DNA from: Bifidobacteriaceae bacterium
GTDB taxonomy: Bacteria > Actinomycetota > Actinomycetes > Actinomycetales > WQXJ01
NCBI GenBank assembly: GCA_031279575.1
Contig: JAITIG010000128.1
Span: 1-31,384 of the forward strand
Length of the DNA stretch: 31,384 nucleotides
Direction of reading: 5' to 3'
In this document: positions 19,616-27,283 of the stretch, in pieces
Position numbering within the stretch: position 1 is the first letter of the stretch
Layout of the letters: the number at the start of each line of letters is the position of its first letter
The notes under the pieces: generated by a model
What the model was told of the DNA's origin: nothing
The model's input: the letters and a program-made list of their open reading frames with translations, nothing else
The model's database searches: none
Made by a program: the position numbers and the translations under genes

Positions 19616-20796
19616 CGGCGGTTTGGCGCGCCTGGGCCAGGTGGTGGCCGGCGGTGGCTTACACGCTGACCGTCTACTTGCTGTTTTGCGCCAACCTTTG
19701 GCGGGCCATCCACACCACCCGGATGGCCTCGCCGGATTCGATCCACTATTTTGGGCGCGCCCTGATCTTGGCCGGCTACTCGCGCGAGGACGCCTTCGCC
19801 TTGGCCAACGGCATGTCCCAGATGTACGGCTGGGACCACATCTCGATCTACTGGCTGGTGGACTGGAACCTGGTGCGGCCCCGGGTCATGTTCCCGCTGC
19901 TGGCCTCGCCGCTGGTGGCGGCCCAGGGCTGGTTCGGTTTGATCCTGGCGGGGATCTGCGTCGGCCTGGTGCTGTTCGCTTTGATGGCGGCGGTGCTGCG
20001 GTGGCGCTACGGGGCCGGCCCGGCCCTGTTCGCCATGCTGGCGGTGTTCGGGGCGCAATCGTGGTTCTACTACGCCGTCGCCCCGCTGACTGAGGGCCTG
20101 AGCGCCTTGCTGCTGGCTTTGGGGCTGGGCGCGGTCTGGCTCTACCGCCGCTCCAAGAGCCGCGGGCGCTGGCTTTGGCTGGCGGCGGCGGGTTTGGCCA
20201 TGGCGGCCTTCGCTTTCACCCGCCAGGCCCAGCTGATCCCGGCGGGGGCGCTGTTCGCGGCCTGGCTGGGGGAGTGGGCGCGCACCCGGCGGGCGCGCAA
20301 CTCCTACCTGGCGCCGGCCGGGGTGGTGGTGGGGGTGTGCGCCGCGACGCAGCTGTGGCAGATGCTGGCCTTCCCCTTCGACCAGCTGTCCCAGATGCGC
20401 TCGCGCATGGGCGGCGCCACCGCCTGGGAGACGGTGGCGGCCGCGCCCAGGCGTTTGGCCTACACCATTTGGGTCGATTTGCAGACGGCGGCCAAGACCG
20501 ATCCGGGTTTGGTCTTCGCGATGGTTTTGACGCTGGCGGCGCTGTTTGTCGCCTGGCGGCGGGTCGAGGCCCACCTGGCCCTGGGGGCGCTGGCCGGCGG
20601 GCTGGTCTACCAGGCGGTCAACGGCTCTACCCGCCTGGAGTTCCGCTATTTTGAGCCGGGCTTGTTCATCTACGCGCTGGCCTTGGCGGCGCTGGCGGCG
20701 CAGCTCGGCTCGCGCTTGGCGGCGCGCCCGCCCGCCCGCGCCCAGGGCGGTTTGGCGGCCGTTTCTGATAAGGTCGCGCCGTGTACCGGGGCTTGA
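19612..20796 (+). CDS. Polytopic membrane protein, probable GT-C-like glycosyltransferase
   Basis: A 394-residue protein with an N-terminal helix (about 12-30), an outside-type loop containing ASPDSIHYFGRALILAGY, and about nine further hydrophobic helices, plus a Pro/Arg-rich end. An acidic residue in the first large loop (SPDSIHY) resembles GT-C transferases that use polyprenyl-phosphate sugars, but the match is weak and the protein could also be a polymerase or transporter. GTG 19612 overlaps the dehydrogenase stop (GTGA). Its 3' end overlaps the GT2 gene by 16 bp. Location beside a DPM1-like GT2 and a GtrA-like gene supports a role in decorating a lipid-linked or wall glycan. Confidence 0.6.
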   Translation: MTAVWRAWARWWPAVAYTLTVYLLFCANLWRAIHTTRMASPDSIHYFGRALILAGYSREDAFALANGMSQMYGWDHISIYWLVDWNLVRPRVMFPLLASPLVAAQGWFGLILAGICVGLVLFALMAAVLRWRYGAGPALFAMLAVFGAQSWFYYAVAPLTEGLSALLLALGLGAVWLYRRSKSRGRWLWLAAAGLAMAAFAFTRQAQLIPAGALFAAWLGEWARTRRARNSYLAPAGVVVGVCAATQLWQMLAFPFDQLSQMRSRMGGATAWETVAAAPRRLAYTIWVDLQTAAKTDPGLVFAMVLTLAALFVAWRRVEAHLALGALAGGLVYQAVNGSTRLEFRYFEPGLFIYALALAALAAQLGSRLAARPPARAQGGLAAVSDKVAPCTGA

Positions 20797-21716
20797 AGAT
20801 CGGTGTTGTGGTGCCCGCCTACCGGGAGGAGCGCCACGTTGGGACCGTCATCAAGACCATGCCCGAGTTTGTCGACCGCATTGTGGTGGTGGACGATTGC
20901 AGCCCCGACGCCACCCGCGCCGCGGCCTTGGAGGCGGCCGACGAGCGCACCGAGGTGGTGACGCTGCCGGCCAACCTGGGGGTGGGCGGCGCCGTGGTGA
21001 CGGGCCACAAACGCCTGATCGAGTTGGGCCTGGACGTCTCGGTGGTCATGGCGGGGGACGCCCAGATGCCGCCAGCCCACCTGTCCCGCCTGCTCGACCC
21101 GATTGTGGACCAGGGCTACGGTTTCACCAAGGCCAACCGCTTCTACTCCTCGAAGTCGTTTGAGGGCATGCCCCGCCACCGCGTCTTCGGCAATGTGGTG
21201 CTGACGTTCTTGACCAAGGCGGCCTCCGGCTATTGGAACCTGGTCGACCCCCAAAACGGCTACACCGCCTGCGCCACCGAGGCTCTGCGCCGCCTCCCGC
21301 TGGACAAGATCCACCGCCGCTACGACTTCGAGAACGACTTGTTGATCTGGCTCAACATCGCCGATGTGCGCGCCCGGGACGTCAACATCCCGGCCCTTTA
21401 CGGCGCCGAGAGCTCGACTATGAACCTGACCCGGGTGGCGCCGCGCATTTTGGCCACGTTGATTGGCGGCGGCTGGCGGCGGCTGTGGCGCAAGTACATC
21501 TTGTGGAGCTTTTCGCCCATCGCCCTGCTGGCGCTGGTGGGCATGGCGTTGACGGTGTTCGGCGTGGCGGTCGGGGTGTGGGCCACGGTCTGGTCGCTGA
21601 CCCGGGGCGTGTCCGCCTCGACTGGGACCTGGCTGCTGGGGGTGGCGCCGGCCATGGTGGGCATCCAGTTCATGGTCCAAGCTTTGGTGCTTGACATCCA
21701 AGCCACCCCCAAGTAG
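20781..21716 (+). CDS. GT2 family glycosyltransferase with C-terminal membrane helices (polyprenyl-phosphate sugar synthase-like)
   Basis: A 311-residue DPM1/GtrB-like enzyme. GT-A domain: VVVPAYREERHVGTVI, IVVVDDCSPDAT, NLGVGGAVVTGHKR, VMAGDAQMPP (the usual DGDxQ region), and FENDLLIWLNI. Two C-terminal hydrophobic segments (about 246-270 and 286-306) would anchor it in the membrane. Such enzymes load a sugar from a nucleotide donor onto polyprenyl phosphate for use by GT-C transferases outside. GTG 20781 has AAGG 7 nt upstream and lies within the end of the preceding gene. A GtrA-like gene follows after 4 nt, a classic pairing. Confidence 0.85.
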   Translation: MYRGLKIGVVVPAYREERHVGTVIKTMPEFVDRIVVVDDCSPDATRAAALEAADERTEVVTLPANLGVGGAVVTGHKRLIELGLDVSVVMAGDAQMPPAHLSRLLDPIVDQGYGFTKANRFYSSKSFEGMPRHRVFGNVVLTFLTKAASGYWNLVDPQNGYTACATEALRRLPLDKIHRRYDFENDLLIWLNIADVRARDVNIPALYGAESSTMNLTRVAPRILATLIGGGWRRLWRKYILWSFSPIALLALVGMALTVFGVAVGVWATVWSLTRGVSASTGTWLLGVAPAMVGIQFMVQALVLDIQATPK

Positions 21717-21720
21717 CCCG

Positions 21721-22143
21721 ATGCCGCCCGCCCGCCTGCCCTCCGTGGTGGCGTTTGCCCTGGTGGGCGGGGCCAGCGCGGCTGTGGACCTGGGTTTGTT
21801 CCTGGTTTTGGAGCGGGCTGGGCTACCCGCCTGGGCGGCCAGCGCGGCCAGTTTTTTGGCCGCCTTCGCGGTCAACTACCGGGGCAATCGCGATTTGGTG
21901 TTCAAGGCCGGGGCGGTGGCCGGCGCGCTGCGCCGCTATGTGGCGCTGGTGGCGTTCAACTGGATCGCCTCGACCGGCCTGGTGGCGGGGCTGGCGGGGT
22001 TGGGCGCGCCCGGCTGGGCGGCCAAGGCGGTGGCCATGGCGGCGGTGGCGGTGTTCAACTACCTGGCCTTGCGCGGCTGGGTTTTCCGCCGCGGCCGGCC
22101 CCGCCCGCCCGCCGCACCACCGCCCAGGTCAAAGCTGTCGTGA
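21721..22143 (+). CDS. GtrA-like four-helix membrane protein
   Basis: A 140-residue protein with four helices and the GtrA-family pattern: FALVGGASAAVDLGLF, FLAAFAVNYRGNRDLVF and FNYLALRGWVF, ending in a basic Pro/Arg-rich tail. GtrA proteins are proposed to flip polyprenyl-phosphate-linked sugars across the membrane, matching the adjacent GT2. ATG 21721 starts 4 nt after the GT2 stop; an in-frame TTG at 21691 would overlap it but has no Shine-Dalgarno. The last 89 bp overlap the convergent LtrA-family gene. Confidence 0.82.
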   Translation: MPPARLPSVVAFALVGGASAAVDLGLFLVLERAGLPAWAASAASFLAAFAVNYRGNRDLVFKAGAVAGALRRYVALVAFNWIASTGLVAGLAGLGAPGWAAKAVAMAAVAVFNYLALRGWVFRRGRPRPPAAPPPRSKLS

Positions 22144-23302
22144 CGCCGGCCGCGCCGCCCACCGCGCCGGCCGCGCCGAGGTGGGTCAGGGCCAGGTAGG
22201 GGGCGCCGGCCAGGCCGAGGGCGCAAAGGCCGACGGCGCGCCAGCCTTCGAAGGTGCGCTCGGCTCTGGCGCGCAGCCCCCACAGGGCGGTGACGAAGGC
22301 CAGCGCGGGCAGGGCCACCAGGTAGCCGATGGCCACCGCCCCGACTCCGAGGTGGTTGCGGTGGGAGATCTCCACCGCCAGCTCCAGCCCGGCGGCCAGC
22401 ACGGCCAGGGCGGCGAAGATGGCCACGTGGCCGTAGCCCCAGGGGAAGGCCAGGTCGCGGTTGGCGGCCAGGCGGTCGCCCATGGGGGACAAGAAGTAGA
22501 GCCACCACAGCGCGAACAGCAGCACCAGGCTGGCCCCGGAGACCCCGGCCAGGCCGGGTGTCAGCCCGGTCGAGTCGAGCTCGACTTGCACCCCGGCCAC
22601 CGCCACCGCCACCAGCTCGCCGAGCAGGATGAGCGTGAACAGGCTGTAGCGCTCGGCCACGTGGTGGGGGTGCCAGGCGGTCCGCCGGGGGTTTTCGGCC
22701 CAGGCCGGGATGGCCAGCTCGAGCGCGGCCAGCAGCGCGAAGGAGATCCCGGCCGCCGCCAGGTCGCGCGGCAGGGCGAGCCGGGCCAGCCAGAGGGCTT
22801 GGACGGCGGCGATGCCGTAGGCGTAGCGGCGGGTGGTGGCGCGCCGCGCCGGGTCGCCCCGCCCGGCCCGCTCCCATTGGAGCACGGCCGAGGCCCGCAT
22901 CAGGACGTAGCCCAGCGTCCCGGCGGTCCAGTCCAACTCGTGGAAGGCCCGGGGCACCCCGGCCGCCAGCACCAGCACCCCGGCGATCTGCGCCATCACG
23001 GCCAGGCGGTAGGGGCCGTCGTCGACGTCGTAGGAGGAGGCGAACCAGGTGAAGTTCATCCAGGCCCACCAAATGGCGAAGAAGACCATGGCGAAGGAGG
23101 CCAGCGAGCGCCACAGCTGGCCTTGGCCGACGCCATCGGCCAGCTCGGTCACAGCCGTGCCGATGGCGACCACGAACACCAGGTCGAAGAGCAGCTCCAG
23201 CGGCGTCGAGGTGCGCCCGGCCTCGTGGATGGGGCGGGGGCGCATCTGCCGGCGCCATTGGAAGGCCCCCCGGGGGCGGGTCGGCGCAGCGTCATCGGAC
23301 AT
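22055..23302 (-). CDS. LtrA family (low temperature requirement A) membrane protein
   Basis: A 415-residue polytopic protein with about ten to twelve helices. Family signatures: TPLELLFDLVFVVAIGTAV near residue 33, FFAIWWAWMNFTWFASSYD, and HVAERYSLFTLILLGELV in the middle. LtrA was first named from Listeria growth at low temperature; the biochemical role is not known. ATG 23302 is preceded by a -10-like TAGGTT at leaderless spacing and lacks a clear Shine-Dalgarno. The C-terminal 29 codons overlap the gtrA-like gene on the opposite strand. Confidence 0.85.
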   Translation of the reverse strand: MSDDAAPTRPRGAFQWRRQMRPRPIHEAGRTSTPLELLFDLVFVVAIGTAVTELADGVGQGQLWRSLASFAMVFFAIWWAWMNFTWFASSYDVDDGPYRLAVMAQIAGVLVLAAGVPRAFHELDWTAGTLGYVLMRASAVLQWERAGRGDPARRATTRRYAYGIAAVQALWLARLALPRDLAAAGISFALLAALELAIPAWAENPRRTAWHPHHVAERYSLFTLILLGELVAVAVAGVQVELDSTGLTPGLAGVSGASLVLLFALWWLYFLSPMGDRLAANRDLAFPWGYGHVAIFAALAVLAAGLELAVEISHRNHLGVGAVAIGYLVALPALAFVTALWGLRARAERTFEGWRAVGLCALGLAGAPYLALTHLGAAGAVGGAAGVTTALTWAVVRRAGGAGRGGKPSRARPGS

Positions 23303-23308
23303 GGTTCC

Positions 23309-23314
23309 AACCTA
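23309..23314 (-). promoter_or_regulatory. -10 element TAGGTT placed for leaderless ltrA-like transcription
   Basis: On the minus strand TAGGTT is followed by the 6-nt GGAACC and then ATG at 23302. It has the same arrangement as upstream of sua5 and the GH3 gene. No -35 was recognised. GGA in the spacer is too close to the ATG for normal ribosome binding. Confidence 0.4.
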
Positions 23315-23534
23315 ACCCCCAAGGCGCCGCTCCTGGCCTGCCGCGCCGTCCCGGCCAGGCGCGCTGGACGCCCTCCCGGTGGCGGCGGCGGGGGCTTGGC
23401 GGGCCCTGCCACGAGGGCGAGCGGGTTTCTACCTAGGCCGAGAGCCCATTTCCGGCAAAAAGTTTTCCGAGTCAGTAGCATTTGACGCGAACGGCCAGTC
23501 CCCAAGCTGGCCCCAGCTCCCCAGGGATTGACTT

Positions 23535-26063
23535 ATGCAGGCGACCACAAACATGATCAGGCGAGCGGCTTTGGCCCTTGCCGCATTGGTTGCGTTGCCT
23601 GGACTCGCGCTGGCCTTGGCCCTGCCGACCAGCGCGGCGCCGGGCTGCTCGTTGCAGGCCATGATCGACAGCGGTGGCTTGGTGGCGGTGCCCGCCGGCT
23701 GCGTCGAAGACGGCGAGATCGTGGTCAGGGGGTCGGTTGAGCTGGGCGGCGGTCCTTTCACGGTGGGCGACCGCATCACCGTCAAGGCCGGCGGCGAGCT
23801 CAAATTCGCCGACGCCTCCCAGTCCACGGCCGATGTCTTTGTCGAGCCGGGGGCCTCGTTCCAGGCCGTCGGCTCCGACATCGCCTTCGGCGGGCAGCTG
23901 TGGGTCCAAGCGGCCGGCTCGGCCCAAATCGAGGGCCTGGGCGGCCAGGGCGTGGTGGTGGACCGGCTGATCAACCAAGGCTTCACCAAGGTGGCCGGGC
24001 TGGTCCGCCTGGGGCGCGAGGACCAAGGCGTCTACACCTGGCTGGCCGGGGAGAACCACTTGGCCCTGGGGCAGCTTGCGCCCGAGTCCGTTTTGTGGTT
24101 CTACCAGCCGGCCTCGCCCCAAGCCGTCGCCCTGGTGCTGGGCGGGACGGTGGGGGCGGACCTGGCCAGTGTGATCTTGTGCGACAACGGCGGCTGCGAG
24201 GCCTCGACCACCGCCGGGGTGGGGGACGCCACCTGGCTGGTGCTCAGCCCCGGCGGCGCGGGCCAGACCACCCCCAGGCCCACCCCCAGCGCCAGCCCCT
24301 CGCCCAGCCAGCCGCCGGCCGAGCCGGCCGATTTGCAGGAACTGGTGGCCAACGCCCCCAGCGGCGCGACGCTGCAGATTCCGGCCGGCACCGTTCTCGA
24401 GTCCACCGTGACGGTGGCCACCAGCGACGGCGAGCCCACCCAGCTCACCCTGACCGGCGGGCCCATCGCGCGGGCCCACGGGGGCACCCTGCTGGAGGTG
24501 CCGGCCGGCTCCAGCCTGACTTTGCGCGACATTGTGATCGACGGCCAGGGCGACTTCGCCGGGGCGGTCGAATGGGATGCGGCGGCGGTCGAGGTGGCCC
24601 GCGGCGCCGCGCTGGCGCTCCAGACGGGCGCCCAAATCAAAGACAACCCCTCCTACGGCATTGTCAACGCCGGCCAGCTGTGGCTCAGCGGCACCCGCTC
24701 AGGGGTGACGGGCAGCGCCCTGGCGGTGCCGAGCGGCGCCGCGGGGGCGGCCCCGGCCGGCGGCGCCGGGGTGTGGAACAAGTCCGGCGCGGTCTTCTAC
24801 ATGGGCGGCGGCCGCATCGCCGACAACACGGTCTCCGCCCCGCAGGGGCAGACCGCCTACGGCGGGGGCGTGCTGAACGCGGGCACCATGTTTGTCTACG
24901 GCGGCGCCATCTCCGGCAACGCGGTCGATGGCGACGGCGGCGGCATCGCGGTGGTGCGCGAGCCGGGCGGGGTTTCCGGGTCCGGCGGGCGGCTGGACTT
25001 CGGCAGCTACGCGGGCCAGACCGCCGCCTTGGCCGGCGAGCCGGAGCTGACGGCCAACATCGCCCGGCGCGGCGGCGGGGTGGCCGTGGCGGACCAGGCC
25101 GCCTGGGGCGGCAGCCCAAGCCCCGCCCCTGAGGCCGAGGTGCCGGATTCGGTGCCGTCCGCCATCTTGGACAAGGGCCGGATCAGCGGCAACGCGGCCA
25201 CCGGCGGCGGGCGCGGGGTGGTGGCCTACGGCGGGGCGGCGCTGGAGTTGGCCGGCCCGCTGGTGATCGAGGCGCCGGCCCGGGCCGCCGCCGTCGGGTC
25301 GCTCGGGGTGGCCGTCTACGACGCCTACTTCTTCGTCTCGGGCGATGTGCTGGTGGCGGACGGCTCCGGCATCGGCCTGATGGCCAAGGGCTGGCCGGTC
25401 TACCTGAAAGACGGCTTCACCGGCCAGGGCCGGCTCTTGATCGAGCACGTGCTGGGGCTGGAGGCGGGCAAGACGCTGTCCCCCATCAAGTGGCGCGGCG
25501 GCGAGGCCAAGGTGTCCCCGCAGGCGCTGGAGGCGATCGAGTTCGCCCTGCCGGGGCTGACGGTGTCAATGTTTGTCGAGCCGGGCGGGGAGATCCTGGT
25601 CAGCGCGGCCGGGGCCGAGATCGGCGCCGAGCCGGAGCCGAGCACCGGCGAGCCGAAGACCCCGGCCCCCTCAAGCCCCGCGCCGGCCGCCTCGGCCGCG
25701 CCCAGCCAGGCGCCCCAGGCGCCCGCCGAGACGGCGCCGGCCAGCCAGGCCGCGACCGGGGCGGATGGCCAAGAGGCTTCGCGGGCGGGCGGCCAAACCG
25801 ACTGGTTGGAGGCGGACCCCGCCGCCACCGCCGGCGGCGCGGCCTCGCCTTCCGGCCAGGCGGCCTCGCCCACGCCCAGCCCCTCGGCCTCGGCGACCAA
25901 GGGCGCCTCGCCCAGCCAGGATGAGGCTGTCGTCAGCTCGCCGGAGCCGCCGGCCGGCGCCTCGATGCGCGGGCTGGGCTTCACCTTGATGGCGGTGGGC
26001 GTGTTCGGCTTGTCTTTGCTCGGCATCTACGTGATGCGGCGCGGCGGGTTCTTCGCCGCCTGA
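23535..26063 (+). CDS. Secreted beta-helix-like surface protein with C-terminal membrane anchor
   Basis: An 842-residue protein. N-terminus: IRRAALALAALVALPGLALA signal peptide, probably cleaved near TSAAPG. Residues about 40-230 are a small-residue-rich domain; a Thr/Ser/Pro linker (about 245-260) precedes a long right-handed beta-helix-like region with repeated turns (GGRIADNTVS, GGAISGNAVDGDGGGIAV, KGRISGNAATGGGRGV), resembling pectate-lyase-fold surface proteins. A second long Pro/Ala/Ser region (about 695-805) leads to one C-terminal helix and the basic end MRRGGFFAA. There is no LPXTG sortase motif, so a transmembrane anchor is inferred. No catalytic residues recognised. ATG 23535 has AGGG 8 nt upstream; ATG 23553 is an alternative. 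The 232-nt upstream gap has an AT-rich patch (23446-23486) with TAGCAT and TTGACG but no convincing promoter pair. Confidence 0.75.
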   Translation: MQATTNMIRRAALALAALVALPGLALALALPTSAAPGCSLQAMIDSGGLVAVPAGCVEDGEIVVRGSVELGGGPFTVGDRITVKAGGELKFADASQSTADVFVEPGASFQAVGSDIAFGGQLWVQAAGSAQIEGLGGQGVVVDRLINQGFTKVAGLVRLGREDQGVYTWLAGENHLALGQLAPESVLWFYQPASPQAVALVLGGTVGADLASVILCDNGGCEASTTAGVGDATWLVLSPGGAGQTTPRPTPSASPSPSQPPAEPADLQELVANAPSGATLQIPAGTVLESTVTVATSDGEPTQLTLTGGPIARAHGGTLLEVPAGSSLTLRDIVIDGQGDFAGAVEWDAAAVEVARGAALALQTGAQIKDNPSYGIVNAGQLWLSGTRSGVTGSALAVPSGAAGAAPAGGAGVWNKSGAVFYMGGGRIADNTVSAPQGQTAYGGGVLNAGTMFVYGGAISGNAVDGDGGGIAVVREPGGVSGSGGRLDFGSYAGQTAALAGEPELTANIARRGGGVAVADQAAWGGSPSPAPEAEVPDSVPSAILDKGRISGNAATGGGRGVVAYGGAALELAGPLVIEAPARAAAVGSLGVAVYDAYFFVSGDVLVADGSGIGLMAKGWPVYLKDGFTGQGRLLIEHVLGLEAGKTLSPIKWRGGEAKVSPQALEAIEFALPGLTVSMFVEPGGEILVSAAGAEIGAEPEPSTGEPKTPAPSSPAPAASAAPSQAPQAPAETAPASQAATGADGQEASRAGGQTDWLEADPAATAGGAASPSGQAASPTPSPSASATKGASPSQDEAVVSSPEPPAGASMRGLGFTLMAVGVFGLSLLGIYVMRRGGFFAA

Positions 26064-26159
26064 TGGGCCCTTCCCGCCGCCACACCGGTGCGTGGCGAAG
26101 TGAAGCGCCGAGGCGGCGGCCGGGGAGGGTCTACTTGACCAACCAAACTAGCAGCCAAA

Positions 26160-26175
26160 TGTGACACGCGTCACA
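26160..26175. promoter_or_regulatory. CRP/GlxR-type operator TGTGACACGCGTCACA
   Basis: The site has perfect TGTGA and TCACA arms with a 6-nt spacer, the consensus of CRP and of actinobacterial GlxR/Crp regulators. It lies between two convergent genes (ends 26063 and 26264), not upstream of an annotated gene. On the minus strand it overlaps a possible -35 (GTGACG) 18 nt before an extended -10, TGCTAGTTT. Confidence 0.55.
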
Positions 26176-26182
26176 CTTCCGC

Positions 26183-26199
26183 GTTCGCGGATCGCGAAC
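26183..26199. other. Inverted repeat GTTCGCG-GAT-CGCGAAC
   Basis: Perfect 7-bp arms around a 3-nt spacer, 7 nt downstream of the CRP/GlxR-type site. It could be a second operator or a small hairpin acting as terminator between convergent genes. No known consensus was recognised for it. Confidence 0.4.
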
Positions 26200-26240
26200 C
26201 CGGCCAGATTCGATTAGAAGCGCCGCGCCGCCCGGCCCAG

Positions 26241-26264
26241 GGCCGGCCCGGCGCCGGGCCGGCC
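26241..26264 (-). terminator. 12-bp perfect palindrome at the end of the iron-sulfur protein gene
   Basis: GGCCGGCCCGGC (26241-26252) is followed directly by its exact complement (26253-26264), touching the TAG stop of the minus-strand gene. A strong GC hairpin right after a stop codon fits a terminator without U-tract; it could serve both convergent directions. Confidence 0.5.
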
Positions 26265-26686
26265 TAGTGGGGGTGCCCGCGCCAATCGGTACACGGCCCG
26301 GAGGCGTCGCAATACGGCCGGTTGCCGCTCGAGCCGCAGGCGCACAGGGCCGCCCTGGTCTCCGCCAGCTCGTCGCCATCGCGCGCTATGACGGCCTCGC
26401 CTTGGAGCCAAATCGGCTGGCCGGCGGCCCAGCGCAGGCTGGCGGGGCGGTGGCCGGCCTCAGCTGGGGCGGCCGGGTCGGTGAACTCGTAGTGCAGCGC
26501 GCCGGACGGGCAGCGCCGCACCACCTCGGCGATCTCGCCCGCCTGGCCGGCGTCCGGCAGCACCCAGGGCTTGCGCTTGGTGTCGAAGACCGCCGGGATG
26601 GAGCGCACGCAGACGGCCGCGTGCAGGCAGCGGGCCAAGTCGAAGCGCACCGTGATGTCGGTGCCGTAATAATCTTTTACCGCCAT
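26264..26686 (-). CDS. Fer4_19 plus CDGSH-like iron-sulfur protein
   Basis: A 140-residue two-domain protein. Residues 10-68 match the divergent mono-cluster ferredoxin domain Fer4_19 (RCLHAAVCVRSIPAVFD and RRCPSGALHYE; C20, C26, C59). Residues 85-130 are a CDGSH zinc-finger-like domain, LCACGSSGNRPYCDASG, with C115, C117 and C126. The histidine that normally completes 2Fe-2S binding in C-D-G-S-H is replaced by glycine (G130), with C132 two residues on. Such fusions are probably redox or cluster-transfer proteins in the cytoplasm; the partner is unknown. ATG 26686 is 3 nt after the GNAT gene stop, so the two form an operon; GGGAGG serves as Shine-Dalgarno inside the GNAT gene end. Confidence 0.85.
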   Translation of the reverse strand: MAVKDYYGTDITVRFDLARCLHAAVCVRSIPAVFDTKRKPWVLPDAGQAGEIAEVVRRCPSGALHYEFTDPAAPAEAGHRPASLRWAAGQPIWLQGEAVIARDGDELAETRAALCACGSSGNRPYCDASGPCTDWRGHPH

Positions 26687-26689
26687 CGC

Positions 26690-27052
26690 CTACGCCTCCC
26701 CCCCGGCCGGGGCGGCCGCGCCCGGCAGTTCCCCATCGAAGCCGAAGGAGCGCCGGCGCCCGGCCGGGACCAGGTCGAGGTATTGCGGATGGGTCTCGAT
26801 GAAGTGGCGCACAAAGGTGCAGTAGGGCAGCACCGCCAACCCGCGCGCCCGGGCGTCGTCCAAGGCGGCGCCCACCAGGGCGCTGCCCAGGCCTTCGCCG
26901 CCGACCTCGGGGGCTATCTCGGTGTGGACAAAGGCCAGGCCCCGCTCCGAGGCCTGGTACTGGGTCAGGCCCAGCCGCGCGCGGCCCGCGTAGAGCTCGT
27001 ACTGGCTTGCCGTCTGGTTGTTTCGGACAGTCAAATGGGGGGTTTCGCTCAT
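26690..27052 (-). CDS. GNAT-like N-acetyltransferase, YjdJ/NATD1 type
   Basis: A 120-residue single-domain protein of the short GNAT subfamily (YjdJ/GTLF3B). Visible motifs are SQYELYAGRARLGLTQYQ, FVHTEIAPEVGGEGLGSALV (acetyl-CoA loop GGEGLGS), ALDDARARGLAVLPYCTFV and FIETHPQYLDLV. The substrate is unknown. ATG 27052 is supported by AGGAGG with 5 nt spacing, so 13 upstream in-frame codons are excluded. A perfect -35 TTGACA lies upstream on the minus strand (27113-27118), but no good -10 follows. Pairing with Fer4_19/CDGSH genes in an operon is seen in other bacteria to my recollection. Confidence 0.87.
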   Translation of the reverse strand: MSETPHLTVRNNQTASQYELYAGRARLGLTQYQASERGLAFVHTEIAPEVGGEGLGSALVGAALDDARARGLAVLPYCTFVRHFIETHPQYLDLVPAGRRRSFGFDGELPGAAAPAGGEA

Positions 27053-27153
27053 GGTGGCCTCCTGCCGCTGGCAACGCTTGGTCCACCCCAACTTTCACCC
27101 GTGGCGGACAGATGTCAAATGCCGCCGGAACAGGCTTAGGCTTTGGACTGCGC

Positions 27154-27182
27154 GGGACACAGCCCCTCGCCTTCGGTAACAT
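27154..27182 (+). promoter_or_regulatory. Candidate promoter for the small-ORF regulatory operon
   Basis: GGGACA (27154-27159), 17 nt spacer, TAACAT (27177-27182) form a plausible -35/-10 pair. Transcription would start near 27189 and give a leader of about 95 nt before the ATG at 27284. Confidence 0.4.
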
Positions 27183-27188
27183 CGAAGG

Positions 27189-27215
27189 GCCTGAGGGCGG
27201 GGGCTCCCCGCAGGC
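27189..27215 (+). other. Leader hairpin in the 5' UTR of the small-ORF operon
   Basis: GCGGGG (27197-27202) pairs with CCCCGC (27206-27211) around GCT; GCCT (27189-27192) and AGGC (27212-27215) can extend it across a 4-nt bulge. Downstream, TCCTG and CAGGA arms (about 27232-27252) could sequester the AGGAGG at 27249-27254. Possible attenuator or translation-control leader; no known riboswitch recognised. Confidence 0.3.
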
Positions 27216-27283
27216 GCCATAGAGCGCAGCAGTCCTGCCCTCCCCGTCAGGAGGCCAGCCAACTCAGTGGAAGGTGCAGTCGC

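Noticed and set aside
21691..21720. TTG start for the gtrA-like gene overlapping the GT2 gene
   Set aside because: No Shine-Dalgarno, and the added residues MTSKPPPSSP are not family-like; ATG 21721 retains the whole conserved domain.
25630..26063. LPXTG-type sortase anchor at the end of the beta-helix protein
   Set aside because: No LPXTG-like pentapeptide precedes the final hydrophobic helix; the sequence before it is EPPAGASMRG.
27143..27283. Longer upstream start for the 34-codon small ORF
   Set aside because: The added 47 residues are Arg/Ser/Pro-rich without family-like pattern, and the region holds a promoter-like pair and hairpins; ATG 27284 has a better ribosome-binding site.
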